From contig MU006093.1 of assembly GCA_010093705.1 (NCBI GenBank), positions 1,110,849-1,174,848 on the forward strand: a stretch of DNA of 64,000 nt. The letters are read 5' to 3'. Shown piece after piece: positions 47,615 through 58,940 of the stretch. This DNA comes from Patellaria atrata CBS 101060. Taxonomy: Eukaryota > Ascomycota > Dothideomycetes > Patellariales > Patellariaceae. Position numbers and translations under genes: made by a program. The notes under the pieces were generated by a model. That model was not told the origin of the DNA, ran no database searches, and saw nothing but the letters and a program-made list of their open reading frames with translations. Numbering within the stretch: position 1 is the first letter of the stretch; each line of letters starts with the position of its first letter.

Positions 47615-48658
47615 GGAGAATGCTGCTGAAGAGCGTATTGGCTCTAGTAGCGGTGACTATTGATATATATCGAACCGTTATTCCAAGGTAATAGTGTGGA
47701 AAGGAGAGACATGATACCCTCTTGTGCGAGCAGACTTTTACATCCGTATTTTATAGGACTGAATGTAAATGCAAATGTCTCGAGATTCAGTCATATTGGC
47801 ACCTTTGGTTACGCAAGTGAGCCTGTCTTAAACTTTACCATGCTGTACCGTGCCAGTACGAACGCAACATAACTCCACAGGATCAGTACGGGAAGACCGA
47901 AACTGTGTTTCTCTTGTTTGGTTCGTGTGTGTTCCCGTACTAGATCTACTAACTGTCTAATTAGTCTTGGTTAACGATCGTTCAATGATACGCTCTGGAA
48001 GAGCTCTGGACGGACTTGAAGGTCTTATTTGCACACTTCCCCGTTGTAGTTGTATTCTTCACCCCCTGCAAACTCGCACACGAGGAGGTTTTTGATTAGG
48101 GCGTAGAAATGGTGCGAACGCACGAATGGAATGAATGCCAAGCGTAGGTGAGGCTTGAGTATACATAACGGAGGTCTCTGGGCCGAGCAGTAGGCCAGTA
48201 GTAGTCTCCCCTTACCTGGTGAAAGCTATATACGGAGAACAACTGGGTCTACATATACGTAGAAAGTACTTAAATGCTCCCCTCGCAAAAAGTGGAATTG
48301 CAATAAGTTATAAAGTTATATCTAAATACGGGAGAGAGATATATCAACGGTTCGCATCTAAATAGATGCGGCGTGTTTTTCCATTTATTCTATCTACTAA
48401 AATCCTACACTTCTTCAGCCGACTAACTAGAAGTAATGCAGAAGCACTGCATTCGTAAAGGACATCGCTACAGGTGGCAACTGCCATCTGCACACATCAG
48501 GTAGTGAGGTTTCAGAACTCTGATGACGACGTGACCAACACACTTTTCTTATGACCGATAGACTACACACTGCTAGCGGTGTGACGGATATACGTTCTTG
48601 AGCAAGCATGTCATGGCATCCAGCTCCTCTGATGAGGATGAAATTTCAATTAAAACGG
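47615..48658. other. Convergent intergenic, SUZ12 / F-box gene
   Basis: 3' flanks of convergent genes. Short frames at 47660-47872 and 48427-48609 have no support. No gene seen. Confidence 0.5.
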
Positions 48659-49102
48659 TCAACCACACTCGTTCGAGGGATGGATCCCCGTTCGTGCGCT
48701 GCGTAATGACCCATGTGGTCGACCTAAGACAGCGGCTTTGACTAACGACTGAACGGTGTCGTCGTTCAGAGTTGGTAAGAAGCCCCATGGCTGTAACCTT
48801 GTCCATTCAGTGAGCACGAAATGAATTATTTCCCATGGGGACAACCCGGTGAGTATCTGCAAAGTTAACTCAACAGGTAAAGGCCAAATATGCCCAAAGG
48901 CTGGGCCAGCTGCTTCGCCCTCTTCTAGATTCTCTATTTCGATCAATGAAAGCGATGGAAGTTTCACCTTCTGCGACAATGGATGGTATCCTGCAAACGC
49001 GAGGTTGATGATTGCGTCGGGCGGCAGATACCCGATCACCTCATCAAAGAGTTCTTGCGGAAGGTTGAATAAAGTTGGGGAGGGACGCGAAGTGGACGAC
49101 AT
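48659..49102 (-). CDS. Small F-box-like protein
   Basis: A single frame of 147 codons from the ATG at 49102. The N-terminal segment LFNLPQELFDEVIGYLPPDA is a clear F-box start. A second segment 60 residues on, WPLPVELTLQILTGLSPWEI, has the same LPxEL..xI pattern. The protein is short for an F-box family member, so it may lack a 3' exon or be a fragment. The frame extends upstream only through a non-ATG codon. Function would be substrate recruitment to an SCF ligase, by family analogy only. Confidence 0.6.
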   Translation of the reverse strand: MSSTSRPSPTLFNLPQELFDEVIGYLPPDAIINLAFAGYHPLSQKVKLPSLSLIEIENLEEGEAAGPAFGHIWPLPVELTLQILTGLSPWEIIHFVLTEWTRLQPWGFLPTLNDDTVQSLVKAAVLGRPHGSLRSARTGIHPSNECG

Positions 49103-49210
49103 GGTCGACGGCCACGATAGCAAAGTTTATATGTAAGGGGTAGTTGGAGTGACAGCACGTGCTAAGCCGGTTGAATGGCGACCTCGCGACGGATCCACTA
49201 TTGGACGGTC

Positions 49211-50032
49211 TCAGTCGCTGTGAGGCTTTTGTGCTGATGTTATTGGGTCTGGTATTGAGCTAAGCCACCTCCAAATTGCAATTGAGAGGAACCACGCGCA
49301 GACAGCCAGGAAGATGATATAGAGAGCAGTTGAGATCAAAGAGCGAGGGAATATGTTTAGTAGGTAAGGGTCGAGGACTGTTATTGGGTTAGAGATGCCC
49401 TTTACTACATATTGTTTTTGTATAACTCACTTATGTCAACTTCAACTGGGGGAGGACTTTTCATAAGAGTTTGATTGGACGTGAAGAAGTCGGCAGCCGC
49501 GTGTACTTGAAGGAACAATGCGGATATCTCGTCAGGTCTATCTTTTTCTGGATAGTCTGGTGGAGATGTCGCTGCGTGTACGCGCTGTTCCGAAAATTCG
49601 GCTAAGGAGGTTGCCAACGTAGGTGTTTCGAAAACAGCAGAGATTGTATGAACGTTCAGTGAGAATTGCGTCGGTTGCTTTGACAGACGAAGATTAGCCT
49701 ATGAGATACTTTGACTAGAAAACCCAAGCGTAACATACAGTAGCAACCCAGCAAATCCTGAGTTCGTATCTCCTCCCAGGTTCCAACTGTTCGAGCAGAT
49801 ACCAAGATTGAAGACCTTTAAGCTCCTGCTTGGTTGGAAATGCGACCGGAAGGCGCGTTCGCAATGTATGACGGACGGCAGGAGTAAAAGAGATCAGTCC
49901 CAGGTCAGATAGACCTGGGTGAACATTGGGAATGGGTATTGAAGGAGGCGAAATGAAAATGACCTTCTCTGTGTTTGCCTTGACGGAGATGGTGAGGAAG
50001 AAGAAGATGAAGGTGCAGAGAGCAACAAACAT
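49211..50032 (-). CDS. PGA1: PGA1-like GPI-mannosyltransferase II cofactor
   Basis: An ER membrane protein that in yeast partners Gpi18 in adding the second mannose of GPI anchors. Three exons (50032-49739, 49698-49431, 49377-49211) sum to 242 residues. A signal peptide at the start (MFVALCTFIFFFLTISVKA) leads into KVIFISPPSIPIPNVHPGLS, then SWYLLEQLEPGRRYELRICW and FSLNVHTISAVFETP. A membrane segment near the C-terminus is SLISTALYIIFLAVCAWFL. The order of signal peptide, lumenal domain and one C-terminal helix fits Pga1. The family assignment is from memory of the motif SWYLL..L.PG..YE.R.CW. Confidence 0.75.
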
Positions 50033-50538
50033 CTTCCACAGGCAAGGAAGTGGGGCACTTATGATACCATTTGCTCATCACCTAGGTGATAAGCGAGAAT
50101 AATATTGTGAAGAGAAATCACGTTGACAGAATCAAACGGGTGGTGGTAGTCGTGAATTTTCTATATATTCACTTTGTAAGGTAAGGGTAAGGAATTGTGA
50201 CAGGAGGGTGATGATGTTCCCAAACGGGCCCCGCGGTGGTGAAGGGGTCATGGCACCCTTGGCACGTGCAAGGATATTGGAGCGGTACCTTATGCCTACA
50301 TTCGGGAAGGTCGGGGGACTAGGTAGTTCTAGGAACTAGAGGTTTGCGCTTGGCCTACTACCCACAACAAAACATCTGCACTAGTCTGCAGGCAGCGCCA
50401 ACTGCACATAGTATCACCTCCCACCGCCTTTGCTCAACCCTAAAGATTTACAACCGGCTGTACCTTAGACGTTTTCTGAAGCTATCATCGAACCTTCGAT
50501 AATTATCCCAATATCATTGTTTGAAGGAACCCGTCACC
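50033..50538. promoter_or_regulatory. Divergent intergenic, PGA1-like and alpha-tubulin
   Basis: A 506-base region between two divergent start codons. The tubulin side has a CAACC/CTAAAG-rich leader; GCACGTGC at 50264-50271 is a CACGTG-type E-box-like word. No factor can be assigned. Confidence 0.5.
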
Positions 50539-52303
50539 ATGAGAGAAGTCATCAGTTTGAACGGTACGCATGCACCCCACGCCGCTTGACCGCTTTACCC
50601 TACCATGCCACGAACTTTTCTTCTACAGGGAAATACTGACTCCTTTACGTGTATAGTCGGCCAAGCTGGTTGCCAGATTGCCAATTCTTGCTGGGAGGTA
50701 GGTTTCGACACAGATATCTTCTTTCAATTGAGAGCACACGGGTCTTTGGAGGAGTACGTGTTACATGAAGGAGGTTGCTGATGAATCGACAATAGCTTTA
50801 CTGCCTCGAACACGGAATTCAGGTGAGTGTCTTCGGAATGTTTCTATTAGGACTTGAAATAACATCTTCAGCCGGACGGTTACCTCAGCGAAGAACGCAA
50901 AGCTTCTGATGAAAACGACCATGGGTTCAGCACATTTTTTTCTGAAACTGGTAGGTTCGATCCTCGGGACTAACGTGGCAGTACACTCATTAAGCACACA
51001 ATAGGTCAGGGTAAATACGTTCCAAGAACCATTTACTGCGACTTGGAGCCAAACGTCGTCGATGAAGTCCGGACAGGAACCTATCGTAGCCTCTTCCATC
51101 CAGAGCAGATGATCACCGGAAAGGAGGATGCCTCAAATAACTATGCTCGTGGCCACTACACTGTTGGAAAGGAATTGATCGACCAAGTTATGGATAAGGT
51201 CAGACGAGTTGCAGACAACTGCGCAGGTTTACAGGGTTTCCTGGTCTTCCATTCCTTTGGTGGGGGGACTGGCTCTGGATTCGGTGCGTTGTTAATGGAG
51301 CGTCTCTCCGTGGACTATGGCAAAAAGTGCAAGCTTGAGTTTTGCGTCTATCCAGCACCACAGGTTGCCACATCTGTCGTGGAACCTTACAATTCCATCC
51401 TCACCACTCACACTACCTTGGAGCACTCAGACTGCAGCTTTATGGTCGACAACGAAGCAATTTATGATATCTGCCGCAGGAATCTGAACATTGAGAGACC
51501 TAACTATGAGAACTTGAACCGTCTGATTGCTCAAGGTAAGTTGATAACGGAATCTTGCTCAAACACTAAGTATTGACACGTGCTCTAGTTGTGTCCTCTA
51601 TCACGGCATCTCTCCGTTTTGATGGTTCACTAAATGTCGACCTTAACGAGTTCCAGACCAATCTTGTCCCTTATCCCCGTATTCATTTTCCTCTTGTCGC
51701 ATATGCTCCTGTCGTCACCGCAGCCAAGGCATCGCACGAAGCTCATACCGTTCAGGAGATCTCGATGCAATGCTTCGAACCTAACAATCAGATGGTTAAG
51801 TGTGACCCACGCAATGGCAAGTACATGGCCACCTGCCTGCTCTACCGCGGAGACGTCGTACCAAAGGATGCCAATGCTGCCGTGGCGACCCTCAAGACAA
51901 AGCGTACCATCCAATTCGTTGACTGGTGCCCGACTGGTTTCAAGATTGGTATCTGCTACCAACCTCCACAATTCGTCCCTAACGGTGATTTGGCCAAGGT
52001 TAACCGTGCTGTGTAAGTTTCCACTGAAAGCCTTATCCTCGCGTGATTTGAACAAGATGCTAATGTACATCCAGATGCATGCTTTCCAATACCACCGCTA
52101 TCGCGCAGGCATGGGGTGCGCTGTCCCACAAGTTCGACCTCATGTACTCCAAGCGCGCTTTCGTCCATTGGTATGTCGGTGAGGGTATGGAGGAGGGTGA
52201 ATTTTCCGAGGCACGTGAGGACTTGGCCGCGCTGGAGCGTGATTACGAGGAAGTAGCCGCCGACTCTATTGAGGGCGAGGAGACACTTGAAGCCGAGTAT
52301 TAA
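50539..52303 (+). CDS. TUB1: Alpha-tubulin
   Basis: The alpha subunit of the microtubule heterodimer. Seven exons (50539-50563, 50657-50697, 50796-50822, 50872-50950, 51005-51535, 51589-52012, 52075-52303) sum to 451 residues. MREV starts the protein; [20 protein letters not shown] is the N-terminal nucleotide-site helix; GGGTGSGFG is the tubulin signature; [19 protein letters not shown] carries the glutamate that activates GTP on beta-tubulin. The C-terminal tail is acidic and ends in tyrosine ([10 protein letters not shown]). Introns concentrate in the 5' end, with exons of 25, 41 and 27 bases, as is common in fungal tubulins. Confidence 0.97.
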
Positions 52304-52664
52304 AAAAGTCGAGACGTCGAGATGGTTTGGAGAGTGGAGTGGCGATGCTTGCTGATGTGTTGGCGCATCCTATTTTGGACGTTGACGGGGTTGCATGCAT
52401 GGGCCTTTGTCCGTATGAGCGAGGGGCAGACTGTGTCTGTCTGTTTGTCTGCTTCTGGTATTGCTTGAATTCAATTACAGTCTAATATGATATCCTAAAC
52501 GCACTGTATCCACACATCCATGGCCATGTATCCTTAACAGCCTTACAATCAATGATAACATGCAATCATTAGTATACACATAACGTCCCAAAACGCCTAT
52601 CCTGTCTGTTATTCAACCCGACCCACCCCATTTAAACCGAACAATACCACCCCCTAACTCTACC
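52304..52664. other. Convergent intergenic, TUB1 / CTF4
   Basis: 3' flanks of two convergent genes, 361 bases; C-rich on the CTF4 side. No gene seen. Confidence 0.5.
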
Positions 52665-55358
52665 TCAAAACTCCTCATCCTCCTCCCCTAACCTCCCCTC
52701 CGCAACTTCCCTAATCTTCCCCGCGAGTACCTCCCTCCCAAACCTCTCCGCGACCCTACCCGCCGCCTCGAGCATCTTACCGCTCCGATCCCGCATCAGC
52801 GTCACGATCTCAAGAGCCTTCATACCGTGCTCCTCGCCCTCGCGCGCCTCGATCGCGAGCAGCTGCAGCAGCGCCTTATCGGCCTCCCTCTCCTGCGCGG
52901 CGAGCACGGTCTGCTGCTCGTGCGTCGCGCGGGTAGTGGACAGGGCGTCGGAGAGGAGGGCGTGCAAGAGAACGTGACGGGCGTGCTGTTCTTCGAGACG
53001 CGCGGCCTCGTGGGCAGGATCTTTGGTGGTATCGGAAACGAGGGCGTCGTCGTCTGTGGCGGGAGGGGGGGGAGCGGCGGAGACGGGGAGGCGGAAGTCG
53101 AAGTCGGTGAGTAAAGGGCGCGGGAAGTATGGGTGCGTATCGCCTCCTTTGAGGATGATGCAGTGGAACTTCTCCCCTGCGACGGCAACGGGCCAGTAGG
53201 ACTCCTCTTTCTTCCCGCTTGCGAGGCGGGAGAGCTTTTTGGTGTCGAGGAGGGGTGCCCATCTTGCTTGACCTGGGAGGCGCCAGTGGAGCAGGACTAG
53301 TAGTACGCCGGTGGAGTCGTAGATGCATGGGTCGCCTGCGTCGGAGAAGAAGATGGATTTGAGCTCTGCGGTTGCGGGGAGGGGGAGTATGTCCTCGGCT
53401 TGGCAGACATCGTCGCGGCGGACGTTTTCGATGGTGTAGCGGAGTGTGGTGCGCCCGTCGGAGCCGAGGGGTCCATTGCCAATGGTCCAGACGTAGTCGC
53501 GCCAGGCGGCGCAGGTAACAGTTGGAGAGGCTTTGGCGCGGTGGACGCGAAGGGGCACGCCGAAGAGGGAGTATATCCTGACATACCCTGTGTTGGTGGT
53601 AACGACTATATGCGACTCTGAGAGGGCTATCGCCGTGGGAGTTTCACCAGCGGGAAGCTCGGTACGCCAGTCGGTTCTTGTGGTCCAGGTCTCATGGGGC
53701 CGGTAGTATATAATCGCGGGAGACTTGGAGGATGGGGAACAGGAGAAAAGGGCACCGTGCTCGTTGAGGCAGGCTTTGTCGTACAGGAATGGGTCGGTGA
53801 AGTGGAAATCGCGGTGGAGTTCACGGTCGTAGAACTCGACGGTTACCGTGTGGTAGGCGTCTTCTTGGCTGACAGTCCAGACGAAGCCAACAAGATTCAA
53901 GCAAAGATATCTTCGGTTACCTCTCCAAGGCGTACTTCCTGGTTGGAAGGAGGCGTGAGTTTTAGGTTGCCAAATGCCTTGTGTTCGTGCACGTTTATAC
54001 GGATACTCATGATCATTTAAGTCGTCATTGGCACGCTTTCCCAGACCATTAGTGGGTTCGACGTATCCCCCGTCATCATCGTCCTCGATGAATCCATCTA
54101 CATCAGACATGCCATCTCCGTCAATGATGCCGTCCAATGAGTCTGGAGTCCGGTCTCGTGTCCGACGAGGTAGGCCATTTTTCGACCCATCAGTCTCCTG
54201 TCGTCTTACGTTTCCTGATATCTCAGATAATGGATCGTGAATAAAGGGGGCTGGTTGCAAATCCTTCTTCAGAGCGGAAATGTACTCCGCAGGAACAAAA
54301 TCCGGATGGATATATAGCTCGCCGTCATTATTAGTATAAGAGAAGATATTCTCAGTCGGATGCCAAGACATCTCTAGGATCGTTGCTCTAACATCGTCGT
54401 ACGTCTTGATAACTTTTTGAGACTTAGTGTCCCAGAGAACCAGTTTACGATCAGCACCGGCAGTTGCTAGTAGAGCTCCGTTAGGGGACCATGCAACTGC
54501 CGTAATGTCTCCAGAATGACCAGAAGAGAAAGCTCGTTGCTTTTCCCAGTCTCTGTGAGACATAACTTGGAACTCTCTTGTACCAGTAGGGGCACCAAAA
54601 GCTCTGCCATCAGGATGCCAGACAACTTTAGAACTTGCTTCTACCTCAGGTTCTAGACTTCTTATCAAGTCGTCTACTTTTCGTACTAGCTTAGGCTGCT
54701 CAGAGCTAAGTGAGTATACGTAAACCACACCATCCGTACACGAGGCAGTCAAGTATGTACCGCTAGGGTCGAATGAGACATGTTTAACTGATCTTGGCTG
54801 ATCCCGTAGGTAGATCACTCGAGTCATATCATTAGTATTGACTACTTTCACGACGAGTTCGCTAGATCCGTGTTAGCAGCTGTTGTTTTATGAGGTCTGT
54901 AGCATACTCACTCGCTAGCTACGGCGACCCAATTTCCGTCTGGAGAGAGTGCGACATCTCGAACAGCGACTGAACATCGTACCAAAATCTCATCCAAGGA
55001 GTTCGTCTCCAGCGAGTATTTGCACACCGTCCCATCATCTGACCCGGTGACGAAGAAGTCGTTCTGTGTGCCAGTAAGTACGGCCCTGAATGGATGTCGT
55101 CGGCTCTAAGATGACTTACAGAAGCGGCAATTGCTGTGTTAGAGTCCTGACAGTCATCTATGTTTGCTGGTTCAGCATCCGAACCTGTCTGAAAGACTCG
55201 AATCGCATTATTCAATCCGACAGTAATGAGTTTCCTGCCGTTCGGTGTATAGCTGAGAAATGTTGGACCAGGGGTATCTGGGAAATAATAGTTAGATAGA
55301 TCATACCATGACCAAGATGCAACTTACGAGCAGGACGACCACGAATTCGAGCAGACAT
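52665..55358 (-). CDS. CTF4: Replisome adaptor Ctf4 / SepB / Mcl1
   Basis: A trimeric replisome hub that links the CMG helicase to DNA polymerase alpha. Four exons (55358-55328, 55277-55120, 55063-54912, 54861-52665) sum to 845 residues. The N-terminal WD40 propeller shows LITVGLNNAIRVFQ, FFVTGSDDGTVCKYS, LSPDGNWVAVAS, VSFDPSGTYLTASCTDGVVY and LLATAGADRKLVLWDTKS. A central acidic spacer follows, then the SepB/Ctf4 second propeller (RGNRRYLCLNLVGFVWT, VTVEFYDRELHRDFHFTDP, YVRIYSLFGVPLRVHRAKAS). A C-terminal helical part ends EGRLGEEDEEF. The third exon join uses CACACAG|AACGAC; a nearby alternative acceptor breaks frame. The last exon is G+C-rich near its end, giving long shadow frames. Confidence 0.93.
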
Positions 55359-55832
55359 GTTTCGGTTTGTTATAATGTTGAACTGGACGGGAGTGTATGG
55401 GGGTTTGCGGGGAGTCGCGTCGTCGCGTGTCGCGAAATCAATTAACCAAGTTTGTCCCGTTTGCTTCTCGTTTGTATTTTTACATTTTACCCCACATTTT
55501 CACCATAACAAACACTGGAACTGTGACCCCTCCAATCTTCGATCAAATAATCTGACAGGATACATATGATCGAAGAAGTGTGGCGACCTGTTGGTGAAGC
55601 ATTTCTTCACATTTCACATCACACATCGCACAAAATAAGGTACTACAGAGACTCACGAGATCGTTTAGCGCGTGGTGCATCTTAAGCGCGGACAAATTCC
55701 TTGATCGCGCCTGTCCAGGCCGAGACTTCCAAACACTTCCACACTCACTTCCTACTTTCTACTTCGCAATCCTCCACCTCACACAAAGCCACCAATTTCC
55801 AAACGAAAACATTATCGATCTCTTACCGCACG
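55359..55832. promoter_or_regulatory. Divergent promoter CTF4 / CHZ1
   Basis: 474 bases between two divergent start codons. An ACGCGT-like MCB site is not seen; GTCGCGTCGTCGCGTGTCGCG near 55413-55433 has repeated CGCG words. The frame 55357-55569 is a shadow. Confidence 0.5.
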
Positions 55833-56281
55833 ATGAGTGACCAAGCGACCAAACCGCAGGACACTTCCATGGAGTCCGCCCCAGCTCTCGACAAGGGCAA
55901 GGGCAAGGCGGTTGAGCAAGATCAGGACATCAGCATGGACGACGATAGTTCCGAGGAGGAGTCCGGAGTCGAAGATGTACGTTCAAAAATCTCAGTCATG
56001 ATGATGTATAGACCAAGTAATTGACATATCCCAGATTGGAGAACGTAGGGCATCCTTTACCTTCCTATCCAAGACGGTTCCACTAACCATTTTCAGCCGA
56101 AGTCGAGGACGAAGACAACATGGAAGAAATCGATACGGAAAACATCATCACTGATGGCAGGCGCACACGTGGCAAAACCATTGACTTTGCGAAAGCTGCT
56201 GAAAATGCTGATGATTTGGATGATGACGAGGAAGATGACGATGAAGACTTTGTAGACCCAGATGATTCCATGCAGCAGTAA
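55833..56281 (+). CDS. CHZ1: Histone H2A.Z chaperone Chz1
   Basis: A small, mostly disordered acidic chaperone that binds H2A.Z-H2B and delivers it to SWR1. Two exons (55833-55980, 56097-56281) give 110 residues. The CHZ motif IDTENIITDGRRTRGKTIDF is intact and followed by the usual acidic C-terminus (DDDEEDDDEDFVDPDD). The N-terminus contains LDKGKGKAVEQDQ and SMDDDSSEEESG, also typical. The only donor that keeps the frame is C|GTTCAA at 55981; the better-looking GTACGT four bases upstream (55977) does not. The motif and the stop are certain; the exact exon 1 end is not. Confidence 0.85.
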
Positions 56282-56761
56282 AACTGTTGTAGGTGCTAGT
56301 CCAGTCCTTTAAATCCAAGCTATGGAGAATAATGCAGAAGATATAGACGTGCTAATACCTGAATCCAGGACATCGGGGTGTTACAAGCAATTGGACTACG
56401 ATACGTCGCCTCTCTAAACCAGTGATATCAATATGGAGACGACCTCAAACATGACTGTCAATGATCAGATGGATAAGGTACTTGATTGGAATTTGGCGGC
56501 TGGTGTTGCTATTTGAGGTGACAGGCCAAATGGTATCTTGGAATATATGACTTCCCAGAGGCCTTACCTAGGTATCTCCCGAATTGGAAGTCACCTTGTT
56601 TATTCCCAAAAACTCTAAGATCACAATATAATCAAAAGGAATATAGATCTTTCTATTGCTGAAATTAATCATCTTCATGACATGGGTGAAAACCCAACTG
56701 AGCAGCTCATGCGCCCACCAAAATTACTTGAGATTTGAGCCCGACAACATGTTATATCGTC

Positions 56762-56775
56762 GTACTGTACAGTAC
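56762..56775. repeat. Perfect 14-base palindrome GTACTGTACAGTAC
   Basis: Self-complementary over all 14 bases; the consensus core of the dispersed pentamer family in this window. Confidence 0.8.
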
Positions 56776-58694
56776 TTCGCACTTCGGTAGACAATCAATA
56801 TACAAATGCGGAGGACAATTTTAAGCGAACACCACCGGGGTATGAATATGCTTTCTTGGTATTTTCCACTTGGGAGCTGGACAAGCCGGAATATATTATG
56901 TTCGTACTACTAGTGAGTTAAGCCAAGCTAGTCCAAGATATCTTGATTCAATCATTCCCAAATTTATATATCTGTTATAGATGGTTCTCGTTACCCTAAA
57001 TGAAACGAGGTAGGGCGTGCGGAGGCTCGCACGGGAGACGTGGGATGTGAAGTAGGAATGGCTGTTTGAGTTTTGATTGACATATTACTCGGAAGTGTGC
57101 TAGTAGTCAGTATATCAATAATGAGATCAATGTAATTCGAGTGTGCGGCGTCCCGCGACCGAGAGTTTAGAGCCAATCTGGTTCTTAAGCGTCTTTCTCC
57201 GTAGTGTGAGGCGACGATTATTCGGGATTCTTTCCAAGACGCTGAGAGGGGTGGAAAGAGTATTTCCAAGCGCATCTCTCTGGTGTATCTTCTACCTAGA
57301 CGGTAGCGACATCGGCAGCAAATTCCAGGCGAGACGGGACTTTCGGACGGGGTTCTTGTGACAAACAGAAAATATTTTCCCTCGTGGAGTATTTTGGAGT
57401 TACACAAGTGGGATCCCGTATTCACCCGAAGGCTTTTTATATTCCAGAATATGGTCCGTCGAGCGGGGAGTCAGCAGTGCAGACAGGGTGGAATTTCCTT
57501 TTTTTCACCAGGTGCGGTGTGGACGGTGTAAGTACAGAAGTACATGAAGAGCTAACTTGGTGGAGCCATTTCTGCCATTGAGCCTCGCAATTGTTTTCTG
57601 CAGCTGGTCACGTTTCCGTCAGTATGTGGTGCATGCAAGGCAATGTCCATGAGGTCGTTCGTTGGCTTCTTTTAAGTGTCCTTTTGGACTCATTTCTTGC
57701 AGTGTGCCCCCCCGGTATCAAGATGGTGCGTTGACTGCGTTACGTCTTAGCTTTGGGGGGATGATAAGGCTAGACAATGATGTATGACCAGGCAGAATTA
57801 CACGAAAAGAAAAAGCCGGCATGGCGGAGAGCACCTTCCTGGCCAATGATCACCTCGCGAATCTGGCAAGAACGTCAAATGCTGGTAACGGCGACGGGGT
57901 GATTTGCGGCAATCTGAATTTAACGTTGGGGAGCTTGGGGCAGCCTGCAGATAAAGCACGGACAAGGCGTAAAGAAGCACATGCAATCCAGTGAATTCAC
58001 TTTGCTGCTCCGAGGGTTGTGGAGTATATCAACAAATCAGAAAACTCGTATTTACGACTTCAACTTCCACCGCCCTGGTTCCGGCGAGTTCCTCATGAGC
58101 AGATCTAGGCGCATTTAGGCCTCATGCATCGCGGAGCCGTGGGGTTAAACTGACAGTTAAGGTACTGTAGCCGCGAACATATGGACATACAGTACTCCGT
58201 GCAGAAACCTAAGAATTGTAATCAATATCTTGCTTGTGGCCGTCGAATTGTATTGGGTGATAAATTATCCCGTCTGGTTGAAGAAGAACACTTTCATGAT
58301 GGGGCCCTCTTTTTGTCCTAATAAAGTAGCTATACAGTACAATCAATGGAAACTTCAAATTTCGTGTGAGCACCTATCCATCATATATAACTTCCCAGTG
58401 GACTCTTTAAGCTTATGTCTCGTTCGAGGCTTCAAGGCAAGCTGAGGTGAAGTAAAACATACTATACGAATGGAGACGGTATCCAATATCGGTGACTGGG
58501 TGCAATTCATAGCCGTCCATATCTAAAACCAGTGGAGACTAGATCAATTGGGAAGACAGGAACCATACCTTATGATAATATTTCCTTAGGTAGGATTTTC
58601 AAACTTTCCCCACCGTCACCTGGGCTGCCTCACTTTTCTGCTAGTCCAGAATAAATTCAACCCACTGCCCACAAAAAAGTCTGTCTGCTCTATT

Positions 58695-58719
<25 letters not shown>
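58695..58719. repeat. CT dinucleotide microsatellite
   Basis: About twelve CT units without interruption in the GLT1 upstream region. Pyrimidine tracts are common in fungal promoters. Confidence 0.9.
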
Positions 58720-58725
<6 letters not shown>

Positions 58726-58895
58726 ACCTGACACTGCACACTTCACTTCTTTCGCCTGGCCGAGTTGCTTGAGCAGCAGAATCACCCGACCAACCTCTGT
58801 TATAAGATAGCTTGTAAGTTGAAAATTATCCACCAGCCCACCAATTCATCCAACTACCACCCGTCATTGTTCTCTCACCGCAACCAGCGGAAGTT

Positions 58896-58940
58896 TGTAC
58901 TGTACTGTACTGTACTGTACTGTACTGTGCTGTGTTGTAC
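58896..58940. repeat. TGTAC pentamer array, nine units
   Basis: Six perfect TGTAC units are followed by TGTGC, TGTGT and TGTAC. This is the longest copy of the dispersed pentamer family in the window. More TACAGTA words follow to 58962. Confidence 0.92.

Noticed and set aside
50941-50980. Possible tRNA B-box (GGTTCGATCC) near 50954
   Set aside because: It lies inside an alpha-tubulin intron, and no acceptor stem, D-arm or anticodon arm can be drawn around it.
52876-53328. Arg/Ser/Pro-rich antisense and alternative frames over the CTF4 3' end
   Set aside because: Codon-bias shadows of the real CTF4 exon; composition is repetitive and unlike a folded protein.
56991-57425. 144-codon minus-strand frame upstream of GLT1
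   Set aside because: Basic, Ser/Arg-rich, no domain, no splice chain; not supportable.
58896-58940. Pentamer array considered as CRISPR-like repeats
   Set aside because: Units are 5 bases and contiguous with no spacers; the genome is fungal. It is a microsatellite.
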